From Acidimicrobiales bacterium (GTDB lineage: Bacteria > Actinomycetota > Acidimicrobiia > Acidimicrobiales > Palsa-688), in contig DASUWA010000047.1 of the NCBI GenBank assembly GCA_036378675.1, positions 1 to 64,000 of the forward strand: 64,000 nucleotides of DNA. Direction: 5' to 3'. The number at the start of each line of letters is the position of its first letter. Within the stretch, counting starts at the first letter, position 1. Below are positions 43,697 to 52,384 of this stretch, one piece after another. The notes below the pieces were generated by a model, which was given only the letters and a program-made list of their open reading frames with translations, had not been told where the DNA came from and ran no database searches. Position numbers and translations under genes: made by a program.

Positions 43697-43813
43697 CATC
43701 CTCCAAAACTCGCCCGCGTTCATGATCCAGCCACGGGACGCCCGTCGACTTGGGAATCGATCGTAATGACTGGAACCTCGAGATCATGGACGCGGGCGAG
43801 TTCGTGGAGGATG
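43697..43813 (-). promoter_or_regulatory. 31-bp imperfect inverted repeat enclosing the yajQ ribosome-binding site
   Basis: The left arm 43697-43727 and right arm 43782-43813 pair almost fully. The inner 19 bp (43709-43727 with 43782-43800) has one mismatch. The outer CATCCTCC/GGAGGATG 8 bp is perfect, and a short asymmetric break separates them. A transcript of yajQ starting above 43813 would fold so that CCTCC pairs with the yajQ GGAGG. The loop of 54 bases contains a smaller hairpin, ACGGG-N3-CCCGT (43733-43745). Inverted duplication of the yajQ leader is the likely origin. Confidence 0.75.
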
Positions 43814-43850
43814 GCGTAAAGCTAGTGCGGCCGCCTAGGTTCCCGTAGGC

Positions 43851-45215
43851 GTGGACCTGCTGCCGCCGCTAACTCGCACGACGTCGTCGGGTGCTGCGCC
43901 TGCGCTCACCGTCGCCGGCCGCTCGCTGCGGATGGAGGAGCTGGCGGGCGCCGCAGGTGCCGTCGCGCGTCGGATTAGCGGCATGCCGATCGTCGCGATC
44001 GAAGCGGTACCCACGGTCGAGACGGTCGTGGCCGTCGTGGGTGCCCTTGCAGCCGGCGTCCCGGTCGTCCCTTTACCCCCTGACGCGGGGCCGCTCGAGC
44101 GCAGACACATCCTCGACGATTCGTCCGCGGACCTCCTGCCTTTGGAGGTCGACGTCACGGAACGGGCCGACCTACCCGGCACGTCGCTTCCGCCCGACCG
44201 TCTGGCGATGGTCGTGTACACCAGCGGAACCACAGGCATGCCCAAAGGGGTGATGCTCAGCGCGGGTGCGATAGGGAAGTGTCTGGATTCGCTCGCTGAA
44301 GCCTGGGAGTGGACCGAGGACGATGTGCTGGTTCACGGATTGCCGCTCTTCCACGTCCACGGCCTGATCCTCGGCGTCCTCGGACCGCTGCGGATGGGGA
44401 GTCCGCTCGTCCATACGGGTAGACCCACGCCGGACGCGTACGCGAAGGCCGGGGGATCTATGTACTTCGGGGTGCCGACTGTCTGGTCGAGGGTGGCGGC
44501 TGATCGTGCAGCGGCACGAGCGCTTCGGCGAGCGCGTTTGCTGGTGTCCGGCAGCGCCGGCCTGCCTGTACCGGTATTCGACCGACTCGCTTCGCTAACC
44601 GGTCAGGGGCCGATCGAACGGTACGGGATGACCGAAACGCTCATAACCGTGAGCGGTCGCGCTTCGGGCGAACGCCGCCCAGGCTGGGTGGGGACGCCAC
44701 TTGCTGGGGTGCGGACCCGGTTGGTGGACGAGGAAGGCTGCGAAGTTGAGTTCGACGGTGACCGCGTCGGGTTGTTAGAGGTATCAACCCCAACGGTCAT
44801 GTCGGGCTACCGGAACCTGCGCGCGGAGACCGAAATGATCACTACGCCCGACGGGTGGATCCGCACCGGCGACGCGGCGTGCGTCGATCCAGAAGGGTGG
44901 CATCGGATCGTCGGGCGGGCGTCGACCGACCTCATCAAGAGTGGGGGATATCGGATCGGGGCCGGCGAGGTCGAGGCGGCGCTTCTCGCGCACGGCAGTG
45001 TTGCGGAGGTCGCAGTTATCGGCGAGCCGGATGACGACCTCGGTCAGGTGGTGGTCGCGTACGTCGTCGCGGAAGGTGTGGGAGAGTCGGATCTGATCGC
45101 CTTTGTCGCGGAGAACCTGTCAGTTCACAAGCGGCCGCGACGGGTCGTTTTCGTGGAGTCGCTCCCGCGCAACGCTATGGGAAAGGTACAAAAGGCCAAA
45201 CTCGCCCGCGCCTAG
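43851..45215 (+). CDS. Acyl-CoA synthetase, FadD36/malonyl-CoA-synthetase-like
   Basis: The 454-residue AMP-forming ligase has VVYTSGTTGMPKGVML (P-loop), ERYGMTETLITVSGRASGE, GWIRTGDAA and the C-terminal lysine motif RNAMGKVQKAKL. The short length and the ERRPGWVGTPLAGV block match FadD36/MatB enzymes, which activate short acids such as malonate or methylmalonate or steroid-ring propionates. It starts with GTG, with no clear Shine-Dalgarno. It stands alone between yajQ and a substrate-binding protein. Confidence 0.85.
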   Translation: MDLLPPLTRTTSSGAAPALTVAGRSLRMEELAGAAGAVARRISGMPIVAIEAVPTVETVVAVVGALAAGVPVVPLPPDAGPLERRHILDDSSADLLPLEVDVTERADLPGTSLPPDRLAMVVYTSGTTGMPKGVMLSAGAIGKCLDSLAEAWEWTEDDVLVHGLPLFHVHGLILGVLGPLRMGSPLVHTGRPTPDAYAKAGGSMYFGVPTVWSRVAADRAAARALRRARLLVSGSAGLPVPVFDRLASLTGQGPIERYGMTETLITVSGRASGERRPGWVGTPLAGVRTRLVDEEGCEVEFDGDRVGLLEVSTPTVMSGYRNLRAETEMITTPDGWIRTGDAACVDPEGWHRIVGRASTDLIKSGGYRIGAGEVEAALLAHGSVAEVAVIGEPDDDLGQVVVAYVVAEGVGESDLIAFVAENLSVHKRPRRVVFVESLPRNAMGKVQKAKLARA

Positions 45216-45351
45216 GTGTTTTCGCCGCGTCGCCTCCCGTTAGCCGGGACCGAAATGCGTGCGCCCGGCGAACCGGTCGACCATCATTTGAACTCCGCGA
45301 CCGTTATCTAAATCATTCTGTTAGTTCCGTTAGTTCCGTGGGGGGTCTGAC

Positions 45352-46659
45352 ATGAGCCGCTTCCAGATTCGACGAGGCCGTTGGGCAGCGGGCGCGCTGG
45401 CGCTCGTGCTGTTGGCCGGGGCGTGCGGAAGTAGCAGTAAAAGCTCTTCGAGCACGGGGACCACTGCGCCGCCTGTGACGCCCGGGACGACGAACCCGAC
45501 CAGTTCCGGGCCAAGCCCCGGGATCACCGGTAACACGATCACGATCGGGCAGATCGCCACAGTGACCGGGCCGGTTCCCGGTTTGTTCCAGGGGGCGTTC
45601 AACGGCCTCGACGCTTGGGCCGCCTATGTGAACTCCACCGGAGGGATAGGAGGCAGGACGGTCAAGGTGGTCCAGAAGGACGACGGCCTCGACTGCAACA
45701 GCTACACCAACGACCTCAACTCGCTGAGCAACCAGGTGTTCTCCGTGGTCGGAACCTTCACGATCGAGGACACCTGCGGAAAGACGCTGCTCACCTCCAA
45801 TCCGACCTTCCCCGACATCCAGGGATATCTTCTCGACCCGCACCTCATCTCGCTTCCGAACGCCTTCACCCCCACCCCTCAGCCGCCCGGGTACTTCACC
45901 ACCGGGGCCATCTGGCTCAAGCAGAAGTTCCCCAGCGCCATTGGTCACAGCGCGGATCTTTATTCGACCCTGGCGAAACTCTCCTACGAGGAGATCTCGG
46001 ACACTTACAAGTCCGAGGGTTTCAAGTACGTGTACACGAGGGGTACCGGCCCGCTGGAGACCAACTTCACGAGCGACATCCTGCGGATGAAGTCGCTGGG
46101 TGTTCGGGTGGTGACCCTCGAGGCTCAGCAGATCGGTTCGATTGCGGCCTTCATCCAGCAGGCCGACCAGCAGGGCTTCCACCCCGACGCCATCGTTGCA
46201 GCCCAGGCATACGACGCCGCCCTGTTCAAGACGATCGGTTCCGCCGACGCCAGCAACCTGTACATGCCGCTGGGCTACCCCCTGTACCTGGGCCAGGACC
46301 GCTCCACCAACCCTGCGCTGGCGACTTTCCTGGACTGGCTCAACCGAACCCACCCCGGCGCAACGCCCGACCTCTACACGGTGGAAGCCTGGGCCGCTGG
46401 GCAGCTTTTCGCTCAGGCAATGAAGTCGCTCGGGGCGAATCCCAGCCGATCCGACCTGATCAACGCGGTTCAACAGGTCCACAATTTCACCGCTGACGGT
46501 TTGTTACCCCCGACGGACCCGGGCAGGAAACTGAGCAACGTCTGCATAGTGGTAGCGGGCGTCAAGGGCCATCAGTTCGTCCGCCTAAACCCTGCGGACA
46601 AGGGCTACGAGTGCAACGGGACCTACAACAACATTCCCCTGTCGCAGCTCGGGGGCTGA
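45352..46659 (+). CDS. Substrate-binding lipoprotein of hydrophobic-amino-acid-type ABC importer
   Basis: The 435-residue protein has a lipoprotein signal ending LLAGAC with lipid-anchored Cys25, a Ser/Thr/Pro linker to residue 58, then a type I periplasmic-binding domain (NTITIGQIATVTGPVPG). Four later cysteines may form disulfides. GTGGGGGG precedes the ATG, and the leader contains a perfect 9-bp tandem repeat, GTTAGTTCC (45320-45337). No permease is adjacent. It could serve the fused permease at 11271 or act as a sensor. The ligand is unknown. Confidence 0.9.
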   Translation: MSRFQIRRGRWAAGALALVLLAGACGSSSKSSSSTGTTAPPVTPGTTNPTSSGPSPGITGNTITIGQIATVTGPVPGLFQGAFNGLDAWAAYVNSTGGIGGRTVKVVQKDDGLDCNSYTNDLNSLSNQVFSVVGTFTIEDTCGKTLLTSNPTFPDIQGYLLDPHLISLPNAFTPTPQPPGYFTTGAIWLKQKFPSAIGHSADLYSTLAKLSYEEISDTYKSEGFKYVYTRGTGPLETNFTSDILRMKSLGVRVVTLEAQQIGSIAAFIQQADQQGFHPDAIVAAQAYDAALFKTIGSADASNLYMPLGYPLYLGQDRSTNPALATFLDWLNRTHPGATPDLYTVEAWAAGQLFAQAMKSLGANPSRSDLINAVQQVHNFTADGLLPPTDPGRKLSNVCIVVAGVKGHQFVRLNPADKGYECNGTYNNIPLSQLGG

Positions 46660-46678
46660 TCGCAGCACACCTAACTGG

Positions 46679-48544
46679 CTAATCGACCTCCGCGGCCGGA
46701 GCGACGAACTGGGAGTTGTACAGGCTTGCGTACGCGCCGCCACGCTTAAGCAGCTCGGCGTGCGACCCTTGCTCCACGATCCGGCCGTTCTCCATCACGA
46801 GGATCACATCGGCTCCGCGGATCGTTGACAGCCGGTGGGCGATGACGAAGCTGGTCCGGTGCGCCCGCAGACGGTTCATCGCTTCCTGGATCTGGACCTC
46901 GGTCCGGGTGTCGACCGAGCTGGTCGCCTCATCGAGGATCAGTATGCACGGGTCGGCGAGAAACGCTCGGGCGATGGTTATCAGCTGCTTCTGGCCGGCG
47001 CTGACGTTGTCCGCCTCCTCGTTGATGAGGGTGCTGTAACCGTCAGGCAGGTTATGTACGAAACGGTCGACGTACGTTGCCCGTGCCGCGTCGCGAATCT
47101 GGGCGTCCGTTGCTGAAGGGTCGCCGTAGGCGATGTTGTCGCGGATCGTGCCTCCGAACAGCCAGGTGTCCTGGAGGACCATTCCGATCTTGGAACGCAG
47201 TTCGGCTCGGGGCATCGAGGTTATGTCCCGCCCGTCGATCGTTATCCGCCCGGAGTCGATCTCGTAGTAGCGCATTATCAGGTTGACGAGAGTGGTCTTG
47301 CCGGCGCCGGTATGCCCGACGATGGCCACCGTCTGGCCGGGTTCGGCAACGAGCGACAAGGACTCGATCAGCGGTACGTCGGCGTGGTAGGAGAACGAAA
47401 CCCTGTCGAACTCGACTCTGCCCCGAACCGGGCCAGCCGGTGCCGGCGGTGCGTCGGCGGACTGCTCGTCGGCATCCAGGAACTCGAACACCCGCTCCAA
47501 CGAGGCCATGCCGCTCTGGAAGACGTTCATCAGCGACGCGAGCTGTGTGAGCGGCATCGAGAAGGTTCTCGAGTACTGCACGAAAGCCTGAACGTCCCCG
47601 ACGCTGATGGCCCCCGCAGCCACCCTCAGGCCTCCGACGACCGCCACGATCACGTACTGGACGTTCCCCAGAAAAAGGGTCACGGGCTGCATAACACTAG
47701 ACATGAACTGGGCGCCGAAGGACGACTCGAACAGCTCCTCGTTCTTCTCGCGAAAGCGTTCCTCGACCTCCGGCTGCCGGCCGAACGACTTCACGATCGC
47801 ATGTCCGGTGAAGGCTTCTTCGACTATCCCGTTGAGTGCACCGGTGCTTCGCCATTGGGAGATGTAACGGGGCCGAGCCCGCGCAGCGATGGCCCTCATC
47901 GTGAACACCGAAACCGGGACCGTCGTCAATGCCACCGCGGCGAGAAGCGGAGAGATCGTGAACATCGCGACCGCGACACCCAGAAGGAGCAACACCGAGT
48001 TCAACATCTGGCTGAGGGTTTGCTGAAGGCTTTGCGCAATGTTGTCGATGTCGTTGGTCACCCGGCTGAGGAGGTCGCCGCGCGATCCCCGGTCGATGTA
48101 GCTCAGTGGAAGAGCGTGAACCTTGTCTTCGACCGACCGTCGCAACCGCTGCATGAGCCTCTGGACAACACCCGCGAGCGTGTAGGCGGTCACCAGAGAG
48201 AACAGGGCCGACCCCACATACAGCAGGAGCGCTTCCCGGAGAACGCCGTCGAGAGAAGAGAAACGGATGTGGTGACGGAAGAACCCGGAGATGATCAGGT
48301 CGGTCGCATGCCCCAGCACTCGTGGGCCGAAGACGTTCATCACCACGCCGGCCACCGACGTGACGCCAACGAGAGCCAACTTAGATCGCTCTGCGGCGAG
48401 GAGTCCCACCAACCGTCCCACAACAGTCCTGAAGTCGCGCGAACGCTCGGTCGGGACACCCATCGCGTTCCACCGACCCGCGGGCCGGGTTTCCTCGGGG
48501 CTTACTCCCTGGAGGTCCCCCTCGCGGTCCTCGACGGTCGTCAT
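46679..48544 (-). CDS. ABC exporter half-transporter, catalytic subunit
   Basis: The 621-residue protein has a six-helix type IV exporter membrane domain at about 45-340, then an ATPase domain. It has Walker A VGHTGAGKTT, signature VSAGQKQLITIARAF, Walker B ILILDEATSSVD with catalytic Glu, and H-loop FVIAHRLSTIRGAD. It overlaps the preceding exporter gene by 4 bases. The pair forms a heterodimeric multidrug or lipid exporter in which this subunit carries the complete ATPase residues. The first 45 residues are polar. Confidence 0.93.
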   Translation of the reverse strand: MTTVEDREGDLQGVSPEETRPAGRWNAMGVPTERSRDFRTVVGRLVGLLAAERSKLALVGVTSVAGVVMNVFGPRVLGHATDLIISGFFRHHIRFSSLDGVLREALLLYVGSALFSLVTAYTLAGVVQRLMQRLRRSVEDKVHALPLSYIDRGSRGDLLSRVTNDIDNIAQSLQQTLSQMLNSVLLLLGVAVAMFTISPLLAAVALTTVPVSVFTMRAIAARARPRYISQWRSTGALNGIVEEAFTGHAIVKSFGRQPEVEERFREKNEELFESSFGAQFMSSVMQPVTLFLGNVQYVIVAVVGGLRVAAGAISVGDVQAFVQYSRTFSMPLTQLASLMNVFQSGMASLERVFEFLDADEQSADAPPAPAGPVRGRVEFDRVSFSYHADVPLIESLSLVAEPGQTVAIVGHTGAGKTTLVNLIMRYYEIDSGRITIDGRDITSMPRAELRSKIGMVLQDTWLFGGTIRDNIAYGDPSATDAQIRDAARATYVDRFVHNLPDGYSTLINEEADNVSAGQKQLITIARAFLADPCILILDEATSSVDTRTEVQIQEAMNRLRAHRTSFVIAHRLSTIRGADVILVMENGRIVEQGSHAELLKRGGAYASLYNSQFVAPAAEVD

Positions 48545-50331
48545 GTCCGCTCTCGCTCCCCGAGCTGGGACTGGACGATCTCGGCGTATGTCGGATTGCT
48601 TGCGCGCAACTCGGCGTCGGTCCCCATGCCGACGATCTCTCCGTCCTCGAGGACGACGATCCGGTCCGCCGAGACGATCGTGGATACCCGCTGCGCGACG
48701 ATGAGAACCACGCTGCTTTGTGTGTAGGGCTTCAGTGCGGCCCGGAGGCGGGCATCGGTTGAGAGGTCAAGAGCCGAGAAAGAGTCATCGAACAGGTAGA
48801 TGTCAGGCTTGCGCACAAGGGCGCGGGCGATCGCCAAGCGCTGCCTTTGGCCTCCCGAAACGTTCGTTCCACCCTGGTCGATCCGCGCGTGGAGACCCCC
48901 GGGCATGAGCCGAACGAAGTCCGCAGCCTGGGCGACCTCGAGCGCCTCCCACATCTCGTATTCGGAAGCGTCGGGTTTCCCGTACGCGATGTTGGTTGCA
49001 ACGGTCCCGGAAAAAAGATACGGGCGTTGCGGGACCAGCCCTATCACCGACCATAGGAACGCGGTGTCGAGATCGCGGACGTCGACGCCCCCGATCCTCA
49101 CCGAGCCTTCAGTCGCGTCGAACAGGCGCGGCACAAGTTGGAGGAGAGTCGTCTTGCCTGCGCCGGTGCTCCCGACGATCGCGGTCGTCTGGCCCGGCAA
49201 GGTAGTGAACGAGACATCCGTAAGGACTGGATGCTCGGCCCCCGGGTAGTGGAACCCGACATGACGGAACTCCACGTCGAGCTCGCCCCGACTCGGCGAG
49301 GCCGGTGCTGGAGGCGATTTGACCGTCGGCTCAGTCTGGATCACCTCCTGAATGCGCCCGGCTGAGACCGACGCGCGAGGGACCATCGAAATGACGAACG
49401 TGGCCATGACGACCGACATCAGGATCTGGATCAGGTAGGTGAGGTAGGCGACCAGGGACCCAATCTGCATGTGTCCCGCCTGGATCCGTGACGCGCCGAT
49501 CCATAGAACGGCGACGCTCGAAGCGTTGATGACCAGGTTCACTGTCGGGAACATCGCCGCCATGAGGCGTCCCGCTCGTAACGACGTATCGGTGAGCTCC
49601 TGATTGGCGTCTGCGAACCTCGTGCGCTCCAGTGGCTCGCGCACGAACGCCCTGACCACGCGGATCCCCGTGATCTGCTCCCGGAGCACTCGGTTGATCT
49701 GGTCGATGCGCTCCTGCATCAGGCGGAACGCCGGCACCATCCGCGAAACGAGTGTGCCCAGGATGGCTGCCGCTATCGGGATACTCACGCCGAGGATCGC
49801 CGATAAGCCAAGGTCTTGGCGCAGCGCCGCAATTATGCCGACGACGATCGTGATCGGAGCCGCGATCGCCATGGTGCAGGCCATTACGACGAGTATCTGC
49901 ACCTGCTGGACGTCGTTGGTGATGCGCGTGATGAGAGACGGGGCGCCGAACGTCCCGACTTCCCTGGCCGAAAAGGCCGTCACCTGGTGGAACAAGGCGC
50001 TGCGGATGTCGCGCCCGAAGCTCATCGCCACCTTTGCTCCGAGGTATACCGCCGCGACGGCGAAGACGATCTGGACCAAAGAGAATCCCAGCATCACCAC
50101 GCCGGTCGACCGGATGTAGGCCTCGTTGTGCCTGAGGATGCCCCGATCGATGATCCTCGCGTTCAAGGTTGGCAGGATCAGGCTCGCGGTCGTCTGGACC
50201 GCCTGCAGCAGGAGCATTGCGGCGAGGGTCCGTCGATAGGGGCCCAGGCGCTCGCGGAGAAGGCGGCTCAGCACTTGGGCTGACCCCCGTCCTCGCTGCA
50301 ACCCAGAAGTTGACGGCGCGTGTGCCGCCAC
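48541..50331 (-). CDS. ABC exporter half-transporter, degenerate-site subunit
   Basis: The 596-residue protein has a six-helix exporter domain at about 35-320 and an ATPase domain with Walker A VGSTGAGKTTL and signature VSGGQRQRLAIARAL. Walker B reads YLFDDSFSALD, so the catalytic Glu is Asp. The H-loop reads VAQRVSTI, so the His is Gln. These changes define the degenerate partner in heterodimeric exporters such as TM287/288 and BmrCD. The start is GTG 50331, with AAGGG upstream. It is the first gene of the two-gene operon. Confidence 0.93.
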   Translation of the reverse strand: MAAHAPSTSGLQRGRGSAQVLSRLLRERLGPYRRTLAAMLLLQAVQTTASLILPTLNARIIDRGILRHNEAYIRSTGVVMLGFSLVQIVFAVAAVYLGAKVAMSFGRDIRSALFHQVTAFSAREVGTFGAPSLITRITNDVQQVQILVVMACTMAIAAPITIVVGIIAALRQDLGLSAILGVSIPIAAAILGTLVSRMVPAFRLMQERIDQINRVLREQITGIRVVRAFVREPLERTRFADANQELTDTSLRAGRLMAAMFPTVNLVINASSVAVLWIGASRIQAGHMQIGSLVAYLTYLIQILMSVVMATFVISMVPRASVSAGRIQEVIQTEPTVKSPPAPASPSRGELDVEFRHVGFHYPGAEHPVLTDVSFTTLPGQTTAIVGSTGAGKTTLLQLVPRLFDATEGSVRIGGVDVRDLDTAFLWSVIGLVPQRPYLFSGTVATNIAYGKPDASEYEMWEALEVAQAADFVRLMPGGLHARIDQGGTNVSGGQRQRLAIARALVRKPDIYLFDDSFSALDLSTDARLRAALKPYTQSSVVLIVAQRVSTIVSADRIVVLEDGEIVGMGTDAELRASNPTYAEIVQSQLGERERT

Positions 50332-50483
50332 CTGCCCTTTTCGGTCACCCGGCAGAGCCTAACGGCGAAGCCTCACGAGACGGGTTGGTTATCGGTGACG
50401 GTAGGCGGTCTCTTTTTTTCCGGGGCTTGCATCCCCGCGGGATCGCTGGCGCGGGCGCAGACGCTGTAATCTCCTAGACCCCT

Positions 50484-50566
<83 letters not shown>

Positions 50567-50580
50567 CTCCACGAAACGGC

Positions 50581-50604
50581 GTGTGGGTGGCTACACACCC
50601 ACAC
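50581..50604 (+). terminator. Stem-loop downstream of tRNA-Tyr
   Basis: GTGTGGGTG (50581-50589) and CACCCACAC (50596-50604) make a perfect 9-bp stem with a 6-base loop, 14 bases beyond the tRNA. No T tract follows, so it may be a terminator without a U-run or a processing barrier. Confidence 0.5.
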
Positions 50605-50665
50605 AGCATTGTCGGATGACTACCGGTGAATGGCTACCCCGAGGCCCTCCGCAGGACCGGGGAGA

Positions 50666-51076
50666 TCAGGTTTTGATCGAAGCGTCGTCCAGATTGATCC
50701 CGACGATTCTGGCGACACGGCTGATGTCGGTGTCCGCCGCCAACAGTGTTGCCTGGTTGCGTCGGGCGACGGCGGCGATCATGCAGTCGATGAGTCCGCG
50801 GGGGGTCACACCGACCTGACGGCACTGTCTGTAGATCCTGGCCGCGGCATCAAAATCACCCGCTACATCAAAAGCCAGCAATTGAAACCTGAGCAAGAGG
50901 CGTCGCAGATCGGCCTCACGGTCGTCACTGCGAGCACCGGCGAGGACCTCCATGATCACGGGTTCCGTGACGGCCACGGGACCTTCGTGAGTGATTAGTT
51001 CGGTCAGACGCCGGTCGATTGGGCTGCCCGTCGCCCGGTCGTATTCCACCCAAGCCGACGTATCGGTCAGGATCAC
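50666..51076 (-). CDS. vapC: VapC-family PIN-domain toxin ribonuclease
   Basis: The 136-residue PIN protein has the four acidic residues of the Mg-dependent nuclease centre: D5 (LTDTSAWVEY), E43 (IMEVLAGAR), D97 (GLIDCMIAAVA) and D115 (AADTDISR). VapC toxins cut tRNA or rRNA to stop growth. The GTG start overlaps the antitoxin stop by 4 bases, which couples toxin translation to antitoxin. The actual RNA target is unknown. Confidence 0.92.
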   Translation of the reverse strand: MILTDTSAWVEYDRATGSPIDRRLTELITHEGPVAVTEPVIMEVLAGARSDDREADLRRLLLRFQLLAFDVAGDFDAAARIYRQCRQVGVTPRGLIDCMIAAVARRNQATLLAADTDISRVARIVGINLDDASIKT

Positions 51077-51282
51077 GGGCTGGGCGGTCGGGAGTCGGTT
51101 GGCACTTTCCCGATGGCCCTGACGCCGCGCATAGCGATGGCCTCTTCACGCGTCATCGGCTGTCCGGCGAGATGGCGCAGTGCTAGGTCGACCGCCTCGG
51201 TCTTGGTTCGCAGGTGATAGCGATCCATGATCACCTGCAAGTAGCTGTCCTCGATCTCGATGTTCGTGCGCACCTTGCTCAT
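51073..51282 (-). CDS. vapB: VapB-family ribbon-helix-helix antitoxin
   Basis: The 69-residue protein has an N-terminal ribbon-helix-helix: VRTNIEIEDSYLQVIMDRY, then TKTEAVDLALRHLA. A C-terminal toxin-binding tail contains AMRGVRAIGKV. ATG 51282 lacks a Shine-Dalgarno but has TATAGT 6 bases upstream and lies within a symmetric operator, so the upstream open frame of 172 codons is rejected. VapB neutralises VapC and represses its own operon. Confidence 0.9.
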   Translation of the reverse strand: MSKVRTNIEIEDSYLQVIMDRYHLRTKTEAVDLALRHLAGQPMTREEAIAMRGVRAIGKVPTDSRPPSP

Positions 51283-51319
51283 ACACCTACTATACACGCT
51301 ACGTGTACCAAAGGTGTAT
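51281..51319. promoter_or_regulatory. vapBC operator with nested dyads and leaderless -10 box
   Basis: Two inverted repeats share one centre at 51300: outer ATACACCT/AGGTGTAT (51281-51288, 51312-51319) and inner TACACG/CGTGTA (51293-51298, 51302-51307). On the minus strand TATAGT (51294-51289) lies 6 bases before the vapB ATG. Repressor bound here would cover the -10 and the start codon. Confidence 0.75.
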
Positions 51320-51511
51320 ACTCTGGGGCACCGGGGATCATCCGGTCCCCGATGGTGATCATGTACCAGCGCGCTCGAATCTAGACGAGGGTCGGGTCGC
51401 GCGAAGCTTCGTAGATCCGCCGATCGGGCGGAGTGGCCAGCGTGAAGGCACGCCCGTGTGCGCGCCGGATCTATTGCACGAAGGTGTTGGCAGTTACGTT
51501 CGTGGCAAGCG

Positions 51512-51883
51512 CTAGAGGTAGCGGCGCAGTTCGACCAGATTTCCGTCTGGGTCTCGCGTATATACAGACTCGCCGAGGCCCCTAGCCCCAAACACCTTGG
51601 TCGGTCCGCTCTCGACCGGGATGACGCCCGCGGCCAGCATCGCTTCCCAGTCTTCGGAAGGCACGACCAAGCAGACGTGGTTCATGTTCTCGCCGGTGCG
51701 CTCGACCTGGAAAAGATCGATTATCGTGTCTGGCCCGATGCGAACCGACGGGAATGGGGCTTCGCCCTTCCGCCATTCCTCCACCCGCTCTCCTTCGAGT
51801 CCCAGAACGTCCGTGTACCAGCGGAGTGATCGCGCGGTGTCGGCCGTGTTCAGGACGATGTGATCCAGCGCAGTGATCTTCAC
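51512..51883 (-). CDS. VOC-superfamily (glyoxalase/dioxygenase-like) protein
   Basis: The 123-residue single-domain protein begins ITALDHIVLNTADTARSLRWYTDVLGL and ends ESVYTRDPDGNLVELRRY. It holds the usual metal positions His8, His of MNHVCLV and Glu near the C-terminus. Function could be glyoxalase, dioxygenase or resistance protein. The start is GTG 51883, with TACAGT 6 bases upstream and no Shine-Dalgarno. The 228 bases between it and vapB contain the operator and a 6-bp-stem hairpin (51332-51351), and no gene that I can support. Confidence 0.85.
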   Translation of the reverse strand: MKITALDHIVLNTADTARSLRWYTDVLGLEGERVEEWRKGEAPFPSVRIGPDTIIDLFQVERTGENMNHVCLVVPSEDWEAMLAAGVIPVESGPTKVFGARGLGESVYTRDPDGNLVELRRYL

Positions 51884-51889
51884 AGTGCC

Positions 51890-51895
51890 ACTGTA
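51890..51895 (-). promoter_or_regulatory. -10 box for leaderless VOC mRNA
   Basis: On the minus strand TACAGT ends 6 bases before GTG 51883. It fits the same TANNNT-N6-start pattern seen at vapB and hemB. Confidence 0.4.
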
Positions 51896-51905
51896 AAGGG
51901 CTGTT

Positions 51906-52265
51906 CTACCCTCTTATCACCTCGGCCAGGACAGACGTCCCGCTGATGTCGACCTCCTTGGTCGCGGTCAGCAAGGTCAGAGTCCGCCGGTTGGCTAGCT
52001 GTCGCAGGTGCTCCACAGCCTCTCCCGCCTCTCCATGCCGAAGTTCGACCCGGTAGCGCCGCCGGAATTCGTTGAACTGCTTCGGATCGTGCCCGTACCA
52101 CTTGCGAAGCTCGGTCGATGGCGCCGCCTGCTTGCACCACTCGTCAAGCCCAGCTTCGTCCTTGCTGATCCCGCGAGGCCACAGTCTGTCAACGAGTACC
52201 CGAGTGCCATCACCGCGCTTCGCGGGTTCGTACACACGCCGCACCTGAACTGCGAAGCTCGGCAC
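51906..52265 (-). CDS. DUF488 family protein (YeaO-like)
   Basis: The 119-residue protein has the DUF488 motifs RVLVDRLWPRGISKDEAGLD, then APSTELRKWYGHDPKQFNEF and a C-terminal LTLLTATKEVD. The family has no firmly assigned function. The start is GTG 52265, with AGGT close upstream. It is transcribed toward the VOC gene, 22 bases away. The 119 bases upstream, to 52384, hold nothing that I recognise. Confidence 0.85.
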   Translation of the reverse strand: MPSFAVQVRRVYEPAKRGDGTRVLVDRLWPRGISKDEAGLDEWCKQAAPSTELRKWYGHDPKQFNEFRRRYRVELRHGEAGEAVEHLRQLANRRTLTLLTATKEVDISGTSVLAEVIRG

Positions 52266-52384
52266 CTTTACCTGTTAACGGTTTGCGGCGCGCAGCCCAT
52301 CGGTCCTTACTCAATTTCTACCCCATTGCAACGCGGATGGGACCCCTTTAACCGGAGGAGGGGACGATCGAATCGTCTTGACCG

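Noticed and set aside
45320-45337. GTTAGTTCC direct repeat upstream of the binding-protein gene as an operator
   Set aside because: It is only two 9-bp copies with no dyad symmetry. It is recorded with the gene but is too weak for a regulatory claim.
47312-48727. 471-codon plus-strand open frame opposite the ABC exporter genes
   Set aside because: The minus strand has complete ABC exporter motifs. The plus frame is His/Arg/Asp-rich with no recognisable fold.
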